Of a stretch of 64,000 nt of DNA, positions 16,959-28,400 are shown piece after piece. Below the pieces are notes generated by a model. That model was not told the DNA's origin, did not search any database, and saw nothing but the letters and a program-made list of their open reading frames with translations. This DNA comes from an uncultured Clostridia bacterium (GTDB lineage: Bacteria; Bacillota; Clostridia; Christensenellales; CAG-138). Where the stretch lies: contig CAKTYT010000001.1 of NCBI GenBank assembly GCA_934633695.1, positions 186,001 to 250,000 of the forward strand. Direction: 5' to 3'. The stretch's first letter is position 1, and each line of letters begins with the position of its first letter. Both the position numbers and the translations under genes were made by a program.

Positions 16959-17696
16959 ATGATTAGAATTGCCATTATAGATGATGATAAAAGTTTTTCT
17001 GAAGCACTCGCACCGGTTTTAAGATCGTGCATCAGTGAACTTGAGAAAGAGCTGTCACTCGACACAATTGATGTTGAGGTTATATGCTATTCTTCGCCGG
17101 ACGAGGTCGTTATCGATGTAAAGAAACGTGTTGATATGTATTTTATCGATTATTGCCTTGAAAAGGAAGGCGGAATGACGGGTTTCCACGTTGCTCAAAG
17201 GATTCGAGAGGAGAGTACAAAGTGTGAAATTGCCTTCATTACCGCTGATGAATCGGTTATGTCACAGGCTTTCCCGTTTAAGCCCCTCGGCTTCATTGTC
17301 AAACCTCCGGAGAAGAAATGCGTTAAAGATGTCCTTCGCTCATATTTTATGTTCCACTCGGTAAATGACAGAATCGATCTCAGTACGAAGAAGTGTGCAA
17401 TGGTTGTTGAGCTGAATGATATTGTCTATTTGGATGCTGATGGAAGAAATACGACGGTAAAGCTTGCATCGGGAGAAAAGGTAACGGTCCCGACTCGGAA
17501 AGTGAATTTCACCAAAATCAATTTAGCGAGGTCGTTTTGCCGTATCCATAGAAGTACGGTCGTAAATCTCGATTACGTGGATTATATTGACAGGTCTTTT
17601 TCCAAAATTGTGACAAAGACGAACGACACCCTCTTCATTGCACAGCAGAAGACGGCCGAGGTTGCAGAAAAATATACAAAATACACGTTATGCTAA
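16959..17696 (+). CDS. LytTR-type response regulator
   Basis: The 245-residue protein has a receiver domain (1-125) and a LytTR DNA-binding domain (about 140-245). The acidic pocket DDD (8-10), the phosphoacceptor D64 in MYFIDY, T95 and K115 (in GFIVKPP) are all in place, so it should be phosphorylatable. LytTR regulators such as AgrA act on paired direct repeats near promoters. The ATG at 16959 follows GAGGAG. It heads a five-gene operon with four membrane proteins that together make up the sensor side. No agrB or agrD peptide gene is present, so the signal is unknown. Confidence 0.9.
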   Translation: MIRIAIIDDDKSFSEALAPVLRSCISELEKELSLDTIDVEVICYSSPDEVVIDVKKRVDMYFIDYCLEKEGGMTGFHVAQRIREESTKCEIAFITADESVMSQAFPFKPLGFIVKPPEKKCVKDVLRSYFMFHSVNDRIDLSTKKCAMVVELNDIVYLDADGRNTTVKLASGEKVTVPTRKVNFTKINLARSFCRIHRSTVVNLDYVDYIDRSFSKIVTKTNDTLFIAQQKTAEVAEKYTKYTLC

Positions 17697-17714
17697 TGTT
17701 CGAGGAGGGTTGGT

Positions 17715-18653
17715 ATGACTGTTGATGCTCACGGAATATTTGTTGCTGTCTATCGCTTGATCGGGATGGTTCTTTATTCGATCGTAATGGATTCGTTGTG
17801 TTCAACCATGCTTACACCGAGGTTAGGTTCACCGAATTCTCATTTGTTGGGAAGGTTTTCATGGTTTTTAATGCTGACATTTCTGGCTACGTTTTCAGCT
17901 GTTACAAGAGTTGATATGTTCTGCTTAGTGAGTGTTATAGGATATGCCACGATGCCATATATTGCGTATAAAGGTAGGGCAAGGATGAAAATTCTCACCA
18001 TGGACCTGATGCTGAATATGATTTGCATAACTGAGTGCATTTTCCTGTGCTTCAACTCCGTGCTGCACCTTGAACTTGAGGAACTGAACAAAAGGCTCTT
18101 TGTGTGGAACGACGTATATCCGTTGTCGAACATATTTGATCTTACAAATACTTTAACGATAGGCTTGGGATCTCTGTTCTTCAGGAAGTCTGAAATCAGA
18201 AGAACGGCTATGCCGGAAGTAAAGTACTGGGAAGGTTCGTTGTGGTCTATTGTGACAAATTTGATGATTTATACAGCAATGCTGCTGACGGGTCACGGGA
18301 TGATAGGCATGGATGAAGGAACGATTATTGTTGCTGTCTTCGCTCCAATGTCAGTCATCACTTTCGGGTTACAGTTGAGTTACATGAACAATGCGATTTA
18401 TAACAGCCGCGAACTTGAAAGGGTCAAGGAGCATTACGGTAAACTTGAATCGGAACTTAAGGAAAACAAAGATAAACAACGTCGTGCGGATGAGATTTAC
18501 CGTATTGAACACGATATGAAAAATCACCTTGCCGTTGTTGAAATGCTGAACATGACCAATGATTACGAGCGAATAGAAAGCTATGCACAAGACCTAATAA
18601 AACAGGTCGAGTCTGGTGAGTTTATTCAGAATGCACAGTGGAGCGAGAATTAA
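17715..18653 (+). CDS. Membrane sensor with phosphoacceptor box but no ATPase domain (copy A)
   Basis: The 312-residue protein has about six or seven hydrophobic helices (residues 10-225), then a coiled coil rich in E, K and R (230-260) and a histidine-kinase H-box, IEHDMKNHLAVVEML, with H266. It stops 46 residues after the histidine, where the second dimerisation helix ends, and has no GHKL ATPase domain. It looks like an AgrC-class (HPK10) sensor cut exactly at the domain border. The stop is genuine, with 51 bases of new spacer and a new ribosome binding site before the next gene. It is homologous to the next two proteins along its whole length. AGGAGGG precedes the ATG. Confidence 0.82.
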   Translation: MTVDAHGIFVAVYRLIGMVLYSIVMDSLCSTMLTPRLGSPNSHLLGRFSWFLMLTFLATFSAVTRVDMFCLVSVIGYATMPYIAYKGRARMKILTMDLMLNMICITECIFLCFNSVLHLELEELNKRLFVWNDVYPLSNIFDLTNTLTIGLGSLFFRKSEIRRTAMPEVKYWEGSLWSIVTNLMIYTAMLLTGHGMIGMDEGTIIVAVFAPMSVITFGLQLSYMNNAIYNSRELERVKEHYGKLESELKENKDKQRRADEIYRIEHDMKNHLAVVEMLNMTNDYERIESYAQDLIKQVESGEFIQNAQWSEN

Positions 18654-18718
18654 CAAATACGCAAGAAATCAGCACCATGCAGGCAGAAAAGGAAGAAGCA
18701 AATCGGAGGTACCCGTAA

Positions 18719-19656
18719 ATGCCGATAGATATCTCGGAGATTATCAAAATTTTATATCGTATCGCATGGATAGTACTGTTTGCTTTTTCAATGGACTTTC
18801 TGTGTTCGGTTGCACTTTCGCCCAAATTAGGGTCGCCCGGTTCGCATTTGTTGACGAGAATAACATGGGTTGTGCTGGTGCTGTGCCTTGCTACAGTATC
18901 TCTTGTTTCAAAAAGTGCGGATGAGTTTTGCCTTGTGAGTATCGTGTGCTACTCGATAATGCCTTTCGTTGCTTATAAAGGGAGCATGGTGAAAAAATCC
19001 TTACGACGGATGTGATGTTGAATATGATTTCCATAACTGAATGCCTATACCTACTTTTTAACAAGGTAAACGGAGTTGAATTTCTCGAAGTATACAAGAA
19101 GGTATTTATTTGGAACGAAGCCTTTCCCATGGTAAATGTTTTTGATTTCATCTACGTGGCAGTTCTGTGGGTCGGGGTGTTCTTCCTTAAACGCTTCGGA
19201 CTTGCAACGATGAACCCTCCGGTGGTGCAGCATCAGAACATTGCACTATGGTCGATTCTCTCCAATATGGCCATTTACACTGCAATGCTTATCGCAGGTC
19301 ATGGAATGATAGGCAAAGACGTTGGAACGGTTATTGTGGCGATGTTGGCTCCAATGGCAGCATTGGCGTTTTCTTTCCAGTTGAGTTACAAAAACACTGC
19401 GATTCGAAACGACTATGAGCTTATGAGAGTAAAAAAACATTACAACGAGCTTGAGGCGGAGCTACAAGTCGGCCGTGACAAGCAGAGGTATGCAGATGAG
19501 GTTTATGGAATTGAACATGATTTAAAAAACCATATTGCCGTGATAGAAATGCTGAATTTGAGCAAGAACTATGAACAAATTGAAAAATATGTTACGCAGT
19601 TAATGCAAAAAATAAAGGCAGGTGACTTCTCAACTCAATCAAATTCATCAAAATAA
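18719..19656 (+). pseudogene. Second H-box membrane sensor (copy B), interrupted by a one-base frameshift
   Basis: Two overlapping frames, 18719-19015 and 19012-19656, together make a protein collinear with copy A. Homology passes from the first frame to the second at a run of six A residues (18992-18997); one extra A would restore the frame, joining YKGSMVKK to ILTTDVMLNM. The second frame retains the helices, the coil and the H-box IEHDLKNHIAVIEML, and it also ends without an ATPase domain. GGAGG lies nine bases before the ATG at 18719, and GTG 19012 overlaps the stop of the first frame, so re-initiation is possible. It may be a broken gene, a slippage-controlled gene, or an assembly error. 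Confidence 0.75.
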
Positions 19657-19693
19657 GAAGGTACCGCAGTAAAAAGTGAGTGGGGGGAGTCAA

Positions 19694-20638
19694 ATGGAAA
19701 AAATGCTTACAGTTGTTCATCAGGCGTGCAATATGCTGCTTTTTTCGTGGGTAGCAAATTACCTTTGTACGACGCTGCTTACTCCGAGAATAGGTACAAG
19801 GGCGGCATTCCATTTGACAAGGCTGTGTTGGTTTGCTCTCTTGGTGGTATTTGCCATGATTGTAGGAGTTGTTGAGGATTCTCTTTTTTCTATAATCAAG
19901 GTTACAACTTACATCATGTTTGGTTTTATCGTTTACAAGGGTACCGCTCGCAAAAAGATCATTACTTCGGTCACACTTATTTGCTTGATGTTTGCAGCAG
20001 AAAGTATTTGTCTTTTAATTGTGAAGGTCAACGGAATCCCGCTTGAGTCAGTCAACGAAAAGATGAATATTTTTCAGGGAATGTCCAAGTGGATAAATCT
20101 TTTTGATTTTTTCCCTTCACTGTTTGTGGCGACAGGTACATTTGTTTTTAGAAGCTTGTATGCTGCGAAGATTGAAAAAGTGGGGAGATTTAGCCCGATG
20201 GGTTCGATTTTTTCTCTTCTAGTAGTTGCACTTATATATTTTACGCTGCTTTATGCCGGCTACGGACTTATTAAATCTCCTGATGCAGGAACATTGATAG
20301 TGGCGTCTTTTTTCGGGATTAACATTACTGCGGTATGTTCGCAGATCGGATATGTAAGCAGAGCGATTTGTGCGAGAAATGAGCTTAAAAGATTGAAACA
20401 AAATCGGCTCGAAATTGAATTTGAACTTGATGCCGGTAAGGAAATGCGGAGGCACAGCTATGAGATCTACTGCATTGAACACGATATGAAGAACCATATT
20501 GCAGTTATCGAAACGCTGAATATGTGTGAAAACTACGAACGGATTGCTGCGTATGCAAATGAATTAATAAAACAAATCGATACGAAAGAAATTACAAACA
20601 TAGAACTTGGCAGCTCAACGGAGGAGGTAACGAAATGA
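19694..20638 (+). CDS. Third H-box membrane sensor without ATPase domain (copy C)
   Basis: The 314-residue protein repeats the layout of copies A and B: hydrophobic N-terminal 225 residues, a charged coil, and IEHDMKNHIAVIETL with H263, ending 51 residues later without an ATPase domain. The membrane part has diverged more than that of A and B, which suggests a different signal specificity. I chose ATG 19694, five to six bases after GGGGGAG; an in-frame GTG lies at 19676. Its stop overlaps the start of the ATPase-bearing partner (ATGA), so the two are probably made in fixed proportion. Confidence 0.82.
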   Translation: MEKMLTVVHQACNMLLFSWVANYLCTTLLTPRIGTRAAFHLTRLCWFALLVVFAMIVGVVEDSLFSIIKVTTYIMFGFIVYKGTARKKIITSVTLICLMFAAESICLLIVKVNGIPLESVNEKMNIFQGMSKWINLFDFFPSLFVATGTFVFRSLYAAKIEKVGRFSPMGSIFSLLVVALIYFTLLYAGYGLIKSPDAGTLIVASFFGINITAVCSQIGYVSRAICARNELKRLKQNRLEIEFELDAGKEMRRHSYEIYCIEHDMKNHIAVIETLNMCENYERIAAYANELIKQIDTKEITNIELGSSTEEVTK

Positions 20639-21987
20639 ACGGATTGACAGGCGGCTTTATTGCAGGAGGAATATTGATTTTCTCGTCGTATTTCGGAAAT
20701 ATACTTGCAGACTACCTGTACAGCATTTTTTTTCAGAGCAGGTTTGATGGGGTGACGAGAATATCAATATTTGCAGCACTCGATTTAATTCCGATTTTTT
20801 TGTTTCACAATATAAGTATCTCGACGCTTGCGATCTGCAAGGCAGTGCTTATGTGTATTGGGTCGTTTGTAATTTATTTATTTAAAAGAGAAAAAAAACT
20901 CAAGCTCCTGCTTTTTCAGAACGCCCATATAATGGTCTTTGTTCTTGCAGCGGGCTATGTTGCACAGGCGTTTTCAAATCTGTTTTTTCCTGCAAGTATG
21001 GATGAGTACATTAAAAAACAGCTAATGTTTGCATTTATACAGCTGCTTTCCGGTGGTTACTGCATAGCATGGTACATGGTGCAGTTTCGTATTTTGCAGT
21101 TCGACTTTAAGGGCATGAATCTAAAAACGATTTTGTACGCCCTTCCCGCTACGGTAATGCCTCTTGTGCTGCTTGTACTACTCTTCCTCGTAACGCACGG
21201 GATAATAAAAACCGGTCTTGGGTTTTCAATTATGATGATACCTATCGGGGCACTGCTGCTTATCTCGCTTAGTTTTCACTTTAAGTTCTTTATAGATGTT
21301 TGCAAGGTAAAGCAGAATGTTGATGAGTTTGAACTTGATCGACAGAAAGCGGAGGCAGAGCTGAAGAGAATCAATGCGGAGAAAATACATAAAGAAAACG
21401 TAAAAACAATAGCACTGGGTATGGAACGCGATCTTATGCAGATCATAGAATACGCAAGAAATCGCGACAGTGTAGGCATTGAGCGGATTGTGAAGGGGGC
21501 AGGGAATGTTATCAATGCAGAACGCCCGGGATTGGCAAAGACTGGCAATAACATCATCGACAGCATCCTCTACTCGAAGGCCGAAAAATGCAGAAAGGGC
21601 GAAATAGAATTCAAATTGAATGTCGGTCCTGTACGGGATAAAATTGAGACGATATCTGATATAGAGCTTTGCTCAGTTATTGCGAATGGCATGGACAATG
21701 CTATTGAAGCATCTATGAGACTGCATAACCCATCAAACAGAAGCCTGAGCTGCACGATTGTAGAACGCCCTGATGGTGCAGGAGGAAGTCTCATGATCGT
21801 TCTTGCAAACAACTATGATGGCATCAAGCATCAATCAGCTTTTTTTTCGATTAGTTCAAAACGTGAAAGCGGTCCGGGCTTTGGAATGCGTAATATTAAA
21901 CGCTGCGTCGAGGACGCCAATGGTACAATGTCATTGAGGGAAGACGGTTTGCAGGTCGTTTTGGCAATTTCGATACCGCTGACATAA
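20635..21987 (+). CDS. Membrane GHKL ATPase (histidine kinase) lacking the phosphoacceptor histidine
   Basis: The 450-residue protein has about six hydrophobic helices (1-220), a coiled coil, and a degenerate dimerisation helix in which MERDLMQII replaces the EHDMKNH box, so Arg265 sits where the histidine belongs while the next Asp remains. A full GHKL ATPase domain follows: TGNNIIDSIL, the N-box MDNAIEAS (N355) and the G-box GFGMRNIKR. It should bind ATP yet cannot phosphorylate itself in the normal way. The three upstream proteins carry the histidine and lack this domain. Trans-phosphorylation within a heteromer is the obvious hypothesis. Confidence 0.85.
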   Translation: MNGLTGGFIAGGILIFSSYFGNILADYLYSIFFQSRFDGVTRISIFAALDLIPIFLFHNISISTLAICKAVLMCIGSFVIYLFKREKKLKLLLFQNAHIMVFVLAAGYVAQAFSNLFFPASMDEYIKKQLMFAFIQLLSGGYCIAWYMVQFRILQFDFKGMNLKTILYALPATVMPLVLLVLLFLVTHGIIKTGLGFSIMMIPIGALLLISLSFHFKFFIDVCKVKQNVDEFELDRQKAEAELKRINAEKIHKENVKTIALGMERDLMQIIEYARNRDSVGIERIVKGAGNVINAERPGLAKTGNNIIDSILYSKAEKCRKGEIEFKLNVGPVRDKIETISDIELCSVIANGMDNAIEASMRLHNPSNRSLSCTIVERPDGAGGSLMIVLANNYDGIKHQSAFFSISSKRESGPGFGMRNIKRCVEDANGTMSLREDGLQVVLAISIPLT

Positions 21988-22086
21988 AATGTATGACGAC
22001 AAGGATACGCGATATACGGTGTGGAAAACGATGCAATTCAGAAAAAGTATTGGAACATTATATTTTGGCTCCATTGCCTTAGGGCC
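21988..22086 (+). other. Spacer after the sensor operon
   Basis: There is no gene and no clear terminator between the end of the GHKL gene and the tRNA-Arg promoter. Operon transcription may run into the tRNA terminator at 22210-22241. Confidence 0.4.
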
Positions 22087-22115
22087 TTGACAAGTTCAGG
22101 TGGAGCGATTATAAT
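22087..22115 (+). promoter_or_regulatory. Consensus promoter of tRNA-Arg
   Basis: A perfect TTGACA (22087-22092) and TATAAT (22110-22115) are spaced by 17 bases, 15 bases ahead of the tRNA. Confidence 0.88.
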
Positions 22116-22129
22116 AGCCAATGCGTCCT

Positions 22130-22206
22130 GCACCCGTAGCTCAGCAGGATAGAGCGTCCGCCTCCTAAGCGGAAGGTCGAGGGTTCGAATCCCACCGGGT
22201 GTGCCA
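22130..22206 (+). tRNA. tRNA-Arg (CCT)
   Basis: Acceptor strands GCACCCG and CGGGTGT pair with one G-U. The anticodon arm TCCGC/GCGGA has the loop CTCCTAA, giving anticodon CCT, which reads AGG. The T arm GAGGG/TCCC region carries TTCGAAT. CCA is encoded at 22204-22206. Confidence 0.96.
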
Positions 22207-22209
22207 AAA

Positions 22210-22241
22210 AATTGGGAAACTTAGAGTTCCCGATTTTTTTT
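22210..22241 (+). terminator. Intrinsic terminator of tRNA-Arg
   Basis: AATTGGGAA and TTCCCGATT form a 9-bp stem (one G-U) with an 8-base loop, followed by a run of T residues. Confidence 0.82.
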
Positions 22242-22327
22242 CATAAAAAAGCTGCTTCTTTCCATATTCACTAAAAATGTGATGGCGAATAACTGACAAG
22301 AAAGTGCCACGCAAAAAACAAAATCTG

Positions 22328-22377
22328 GGTATACCTGTACCAAAACTATTGACACGAAAGGTATACTATGATAATCT
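22328..22377 (+). promoter_or_regulatory. Promoter of the giant protease gene with paired GGTATAC repeats
   Basis: TTGACA (22349-22354) and TAATCT (22372-22377) are 17 bases apart, about 70 bases before the protease start. GGTATAC occurs twice, at 22328-22334 and 22360-22366, exactly 32 bases (about three helical turns) apart. One copy lies upstream of the -35 and one in the spacer. Each holds the palindrome GTATAC. They are candidate binding sites for a regulator, perhaps the nearby LytTR protein, although they do not fit the AgrA consensus well. Confidence 0.5.
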
Positions 22378-22447
22378 ATACTTAGCGATGGAATCTTTCG
22401 GTTGGATTGCCCGAAAGAACATCAGCATTAACCCAAGGAGGTACACA

Positions 22448-25400
22448 ATGAAGAAAAGAGTTTTGGCACTATTGCTGACTCTCGTTATGCTCGTCAGCTG
22501 TCTTCCGACAACTTTGATCGCGAAAACAAGCAGCAACAGCATAGCGGGCACAGCCGACGGTCCCCTTTCTCTCACGGAACGCGAAGGCAAAAGCGGCTTT
22601 GCGATAGGACGTGAGGAAGAGAGTTCGACTGCGAACACACATCATGGAAAGCTGAATACCGATAGGTTTGAGCTTTCAAGCACCCCCTTCTCCGAAAACG
22701 ATGCTCCTGCATCGTTGAGGCCTGGCGATGAGGTGACATTCATAGTTGTATTGAATCCCGCCTCATTACTTGAAAACTACTCTGTACGTGAAATTTCCGA
22801 ACGTACAGATGCAGTTAAGTCTCAGGAGTCAAAGCAGACCAAAGTGATTGATTCTGCGAAAAAACAAGCAGCTGACGTTCTTGGCAAATCAAAGTACGAG
22901 TTTGGATTTGATTATACGGTGGCAATGACAGGCTTTTCCGTCACTACCGCGTATGGCAACAGAAAAATGCTTGAGGCACTCAAAGGTGTTGAAAGCGTTT
23001 ATGTTGCACCGACTTTCGCTCTGCCGGAGACGGGCTGCGATTTGACACCGTTCACCAATAACTCTTCGACGATGATTGGCTCGGACATACTTAACAACTC
23101 CGGTTACGGCGGAAAGGGCATGAGAATAGCGATTCTTGATACGGGTATTCTTGTTACCCACCCGAATTTCGCTGCACTTCCTGAAGATAAGCTTGATGAC
23201 CCAATCACGAGACAGAGCGTTGATGATATTTGGTACACGCTTAATGCGGGTAAAAGCACATCAAAGCTTAATCGCTCATATTACAACACAAAACTTCCGT
23301 TTATTTTCAATTATTCCACAGCTGATTTTGACGTATCAAACACTTATGCAGGTTCCGATCACGGAACACATGTTGCGGGTATCGCTGCGGCAAACAAAAT
23401 TGAAGGCAGCAAGGCTGTCGGCGTTGCTCCGGATGCACAGCTTGTCATCATGCAGGTGTTCCAGTCCGGCGGCGGTGCCGGCTGGGCAACCATACTTGCT
23501 GCAATGGAAGACTGCGTAAGGCTTGAGGTCGATACCGTAAACCTTTCACTCGGTGCTGCGGCAGGTTTTACCGATGTTCCTACTATGATGGAAACGATGA
23601 ACCAATTCCTCGAGTCCGATATTCAGGTCATAATAGCTGCCGGTAACGATACCAACAATGCATACGGCAACAGGTGGGGTACGAACATGTCACTGATTTC
23701 GAACCCCGATACGGGTCTTGTCGGCACTCCTTCAACATACAGTGCCGCCATCTCTGTAGCTTCCGTTGACAACGATGGTTATGAGCAGCTCTACATCACC
23801 GTAGGTGGAGTGGATTTCGGCTATCAGGATACAGCAGCAACCTCTGCAACAAGCTTCATTGCAAACTTTAGAAACCGTGATCTCGAATATGTCATGGTTC
23901 CCGGTTACGGCACTGAGGCAGATTACGAGGGCATTGACGTAAACGGCAAGGTTGCCGTTATTTCGCGAGGCGGTAATTCATTCCCTGAAAAACAAAGCAT
24001 TGCGCAGGCTAATGGTGCAATTGCGTGTGTCGTTTATAACAATACCATAGGCATTGTCAACATGCAGATAAATGACGGGGCGGGCAATATTCCCGCTGTC
24101 AGTGTAACAAAATCTGCAGGTCGGGCTTTGCTTGCTCAGGCAGAATCAGGCAATGCAGTGTTCAGAGTTTGTAATGCGGACACACAGCTTTTCCATATTG
24201 ACAGAACGATAAGCAGCTTCTCTTCGTGGGGCGTAACGCCGGACTTGAAGCTGAAACCTGAAATTACAGGTGTCGGAGGAAGTGTCTATTCGACAGTTGA
24301 TCCCGCAATATCAGGTTCATATTACGGCAGCATGAGCGGTACGTCGATGGCATCACCGCAAATTGCGGGTGCGATGGCTGTTCTTATCCAGTATCTTGAC
24401 GAAAACTATCCTGAACTTACCGGTGCGGAACAGAGGCGAGTCGCTGCGGCTCTGCTCATGAGTACTGCAAACCCCTTGTTTGCAACTGAAACACTTGAGT
24501 ATTCACCTCGTGCACAGGGCAGTGGTCTTGCTGATTTGGTTAAGGCGACTACAACCAAGGCATACCTTACTAACGCTTCTGCTTCCGAGGGAAGGCCGAA
24601 GGCTGAAATAGGAGATAATGACAGCAAAGACGGCATTTTCAATTTCAGCTTCGAGATCAATAATCTCACAGATGAGGTTTTGACCTATACGCTCGACAGT
24701 TCTCTTCTGACTGAAAGCATATACGGAGGTATGTTCATCTCCGCTTCGCCTTATGGTCTTACAACCCGTGTAACGTTTGACGGCGGAAATACCGTTACCG
24801 TTCCTGCAAACGGCAGGGTAACAGTTAATGCGGAAATTCGATTGACTGATGCTGATAAGGAATACATGGATACATTCCCCAACGGCATATTCGTTGAAGG
24901 TTTTGTCTATGCCGTTCCCGTTGTAGGTTCAGAAGCGGAACAACCCGTTTCGCTGACAATGCCCATTGTCGGTTTCTACGGTGATTGGTCCGCAGCGGAC
25001 ATTTTTGACAGCGAAAACGAATTAGAATACAGTCTCTATCCTGTCAGAATATTTACTAACAATGCACAGCTTGGCACAAACCCGTATATCAGAACCGGCA
25101 GAGCAGGAGATGTATACAATGCATTTTCTTACAGCAATCCCCTCGCTGAAATTGATTACGGCATGCTGAGAAATGCACGCACTCTCCGCATTACCGTGAC
25201 CAACAGGGATACGGGCGAGGTCTATTTTGACATTAGCGGTGAATATCAAGCAAAGAGCTATTATAATGCTTCATATGGACAGATTATCCCCGGATACCTG
25301 CTTGCCGGAGATGGTGACGTTTGGGACGGAAAGGATATGAACGGCAATGAGCTTCCTGATGGAACTGTTGTAACATACAGAATGGACGCATGCCTTGATG

Positions 25401-28400
25401 ATGGCGACAGCATTGTTGATGACAGCATTGTATTCGACGTAACTCTCGATTCTACTGCACCCCAGATTCTGAATGGTGCAGATCTCCAATCCGCAGTTTA
25501 TTTCGACGAAGACAACGGACGCACGTATCTAAACCTTGAGCTGCTTGAAAATCGCTATATTGCGGCTGTTCTTTTTGAAAGCAGCAACGGCACGATCATG
25601 GGCAAGTTTGAGGTCGAAAACACTCCAGGTGAAGTTTACAACGGAAGGTTTGATATCACCGGCTTTGGCAATGAATTTACAATTATCGTTGCCGACTATG
25701 CCTGCAACGAAACTGTTATCGATGCATTCCTTAACCTGGGTGACCATACAGGCGGAGACGCAGGTCCCGTTGCTTTGGACAGCAGTCGTATTTACGGATG
25801 CGAGACTTACGATGCGGCAGCGGTTGAAGGCGGTTGGTTCAGTGCAAATAAAGCCGACCTTTCTGATGCAAGAAACGAGACCTTTGACTCTGCGAACAGG
25901 TATTATTCCGCTGAATATGTAAACGGCTATCTCATCGCACAGAATGCGGGTACCGGTTCACTGGAGCTGGTAACTCCGTCGGGAACCTACTGGAAAACAA
26001 AGACTCTTGTTGCTCAGAGCGGCAAAGTCGGCGACAATGGCGTATGGGTTCTTTACGATATGGCAATGGATTACTCCGGTACAAGGACAGCTTTGCTTGA
26101 TCCATGGGATTCTGCCGCAGGAACCGACTTCCTTCTTGCTGTTGGTTGGGCATACAAGGGAGATAACAATAACGATGGAAAGGACGATGGCTACAATGCA
26201 TTGTACAAAATTTGGACTTCCAAGTGGAACAACCAGGTCTTTGTCGATGAAGTAGGTCCTATTACGGGCGAAAACGGTTCATCGGAGATCCTCTGTCTGG
26301 GCATAACGACCGAAGGCAGTATCTATGGTATTGGTACAAACGGCTGCCTGTATTCACTTGAACTCAATGAGGGCGGCAGCGGTGCGGAAACAGTGCTGAT
26401 TGGGGAGACGGACTTTGTGAATTATCCCGGTTTTGGCGGAGCAAATGTTATTCAGTCAATGGGATACGACCACAATACGGATACTATGTACTGGTTTGCA
26501 CATAGTCAGGTTCCTCAGGGCGGTGTTTATGTAAATATTAACGTAACGTACACTGTCAACCTTGAAACTGCTGCATGCACTGAGGTCGGAACCTATGGTC
26601 CGGGCGGTCAAACCTGTCTGTTTATTCCTAACGATATTGAGTCAGACCTCTTCCAAATGGGAATCAATGCGACCGGGTTCTCTCTTGAGCCATATTCAAC
26701 AACGATGGTTCAAAATCAGACTCGCCAAATTAAAGTTGCATGGCAGCCGTGGAATGCGCAGGCAAACAGCGTCACGTGGTCAACATCAAATGATGATATT
26801 GCCGTCGTGGATGCGAACGGCTTTGTAACGGCAGTTTCTGAGGGAGAAGCAGTTATCACCGCAACGGGTCAGGTATGGGACCCCTATCATTGGGATGATG
26901 AAACCGGCACGACTATACCTGCTTGGGTGGATTACAGTTCGGAGTGCAGAATCAAGGTCGTGAAAGCTGAGGATGCCCTCTATGGCTTTGTCGTTGAAGA
27001 CTTTTCAAACATCGGCAACCGCTTCACTTGGTTCACATATGCGGATAAAACACCCACTGCAATAACATCACTCGGAAAACCCATGGTCACATACTTTGAT
27101 CCGACTGCGGGGGATAACATCACTGTCAGTGCTCTCTGGCAAGGCGGCGCATACTACAATGGATATGTTTACACCGTCATGGCACAGGCACGTACCGCTC
27201 CGGACGGAACTTTCGGCGGGGCTTCAGTGCTTTACCGCAGTCTTGTAACAAAGGGTGCTACTCCGGCAGAAACTGTAATCGGTGAACCGGAAGAGATTGG
27301 GTATACTATCGGTATTGAAGTTGGGAACATCGGTTTTGACTACAACACCGGTCGTATGTACGGTGTTGACCTCACAAATGGCGGCCTGTGCATTGTTGAT
27401 CTTGAAACAGGTTCGATTGATCCGCTTGGAACATTCTCCGGCGATATCGGTGGACCCGCCATTGCAACGGCAATGTGTGTCACGGCAGAAGGATTGATCG
27501 TCATTGCAGACATGAACTCAACGCTCTACTCGGTTGATGCCGATACATTGTACACAACTCGTCTCGGCAGTGCATCGGGCGACAGCTGGTTTTATGCGGG
27601 CATGACATATGACTATAATACGGGCAACATCTATTGGAACCCGTGCATGAACAAGGGACTTTCACCACTGTACCTTGTCACACTCGGTCAGGATGAATGG
27701 GAACCCGATAGGACGGTTGCGACGATTATCGACATGGGCGATGTGTCAACTAAGGCCGGTGTAGAGCAGACGGTTCTCTTTACCATTCCCGATAATGAAC
27801 CAGAAACGCAGATTATTCCCGTTGAAAGCATTACCATAACTAACGGAGAGTCGGCAGTTGGTCTCATCGGCGGTACGCTGCAGCTGAATGTTGTGACGGA
27901 GCCTCTCAGGCCTACAAATCAGGTTAAAACGTGGGTATCGTCTAACGAAGAAGTCGTAGTTGTTGACAGATTCGGCAAACTAACGTTTACGGGAATTGGT
28001 ACAGCTACTGTTACGGTTACTACGACAAACAAAAACGATGACACACTGTACACTGACTCCATCGAGATTACAGTCCTTGAAGCAGCTGGTGAGTTTAAGG
28101 CATTTCTTAACCTCGACCAGGGCGGAACGAGCTACTATGATTTCTGGATTCACGGCAATGATTATGACCTTAGACACATGCTTGTTGACAAGAGCATGAT
28201 AAGTGTCTATTCACTGCGTTCAGGCGTTTACTATGATGGCTATTATTATGCCTTCAACGACAAGGGAGCTTTCCTCAGAATTGACGAGAGCGACCTCTCT
28301 GCTTATACGACAATAGGTACGGCAAACATTGATACTTACAATGATCAGATTACCGCACTTGCAATGGATTATGCAACGGGCACATTGTACGGACTTACAC

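Noticed and set aside
22130..22206. tRNA-Arg as an integration site of a mobile element
   Set aside because: No integrase gene and no repeat of the tRNA end were found nearby.
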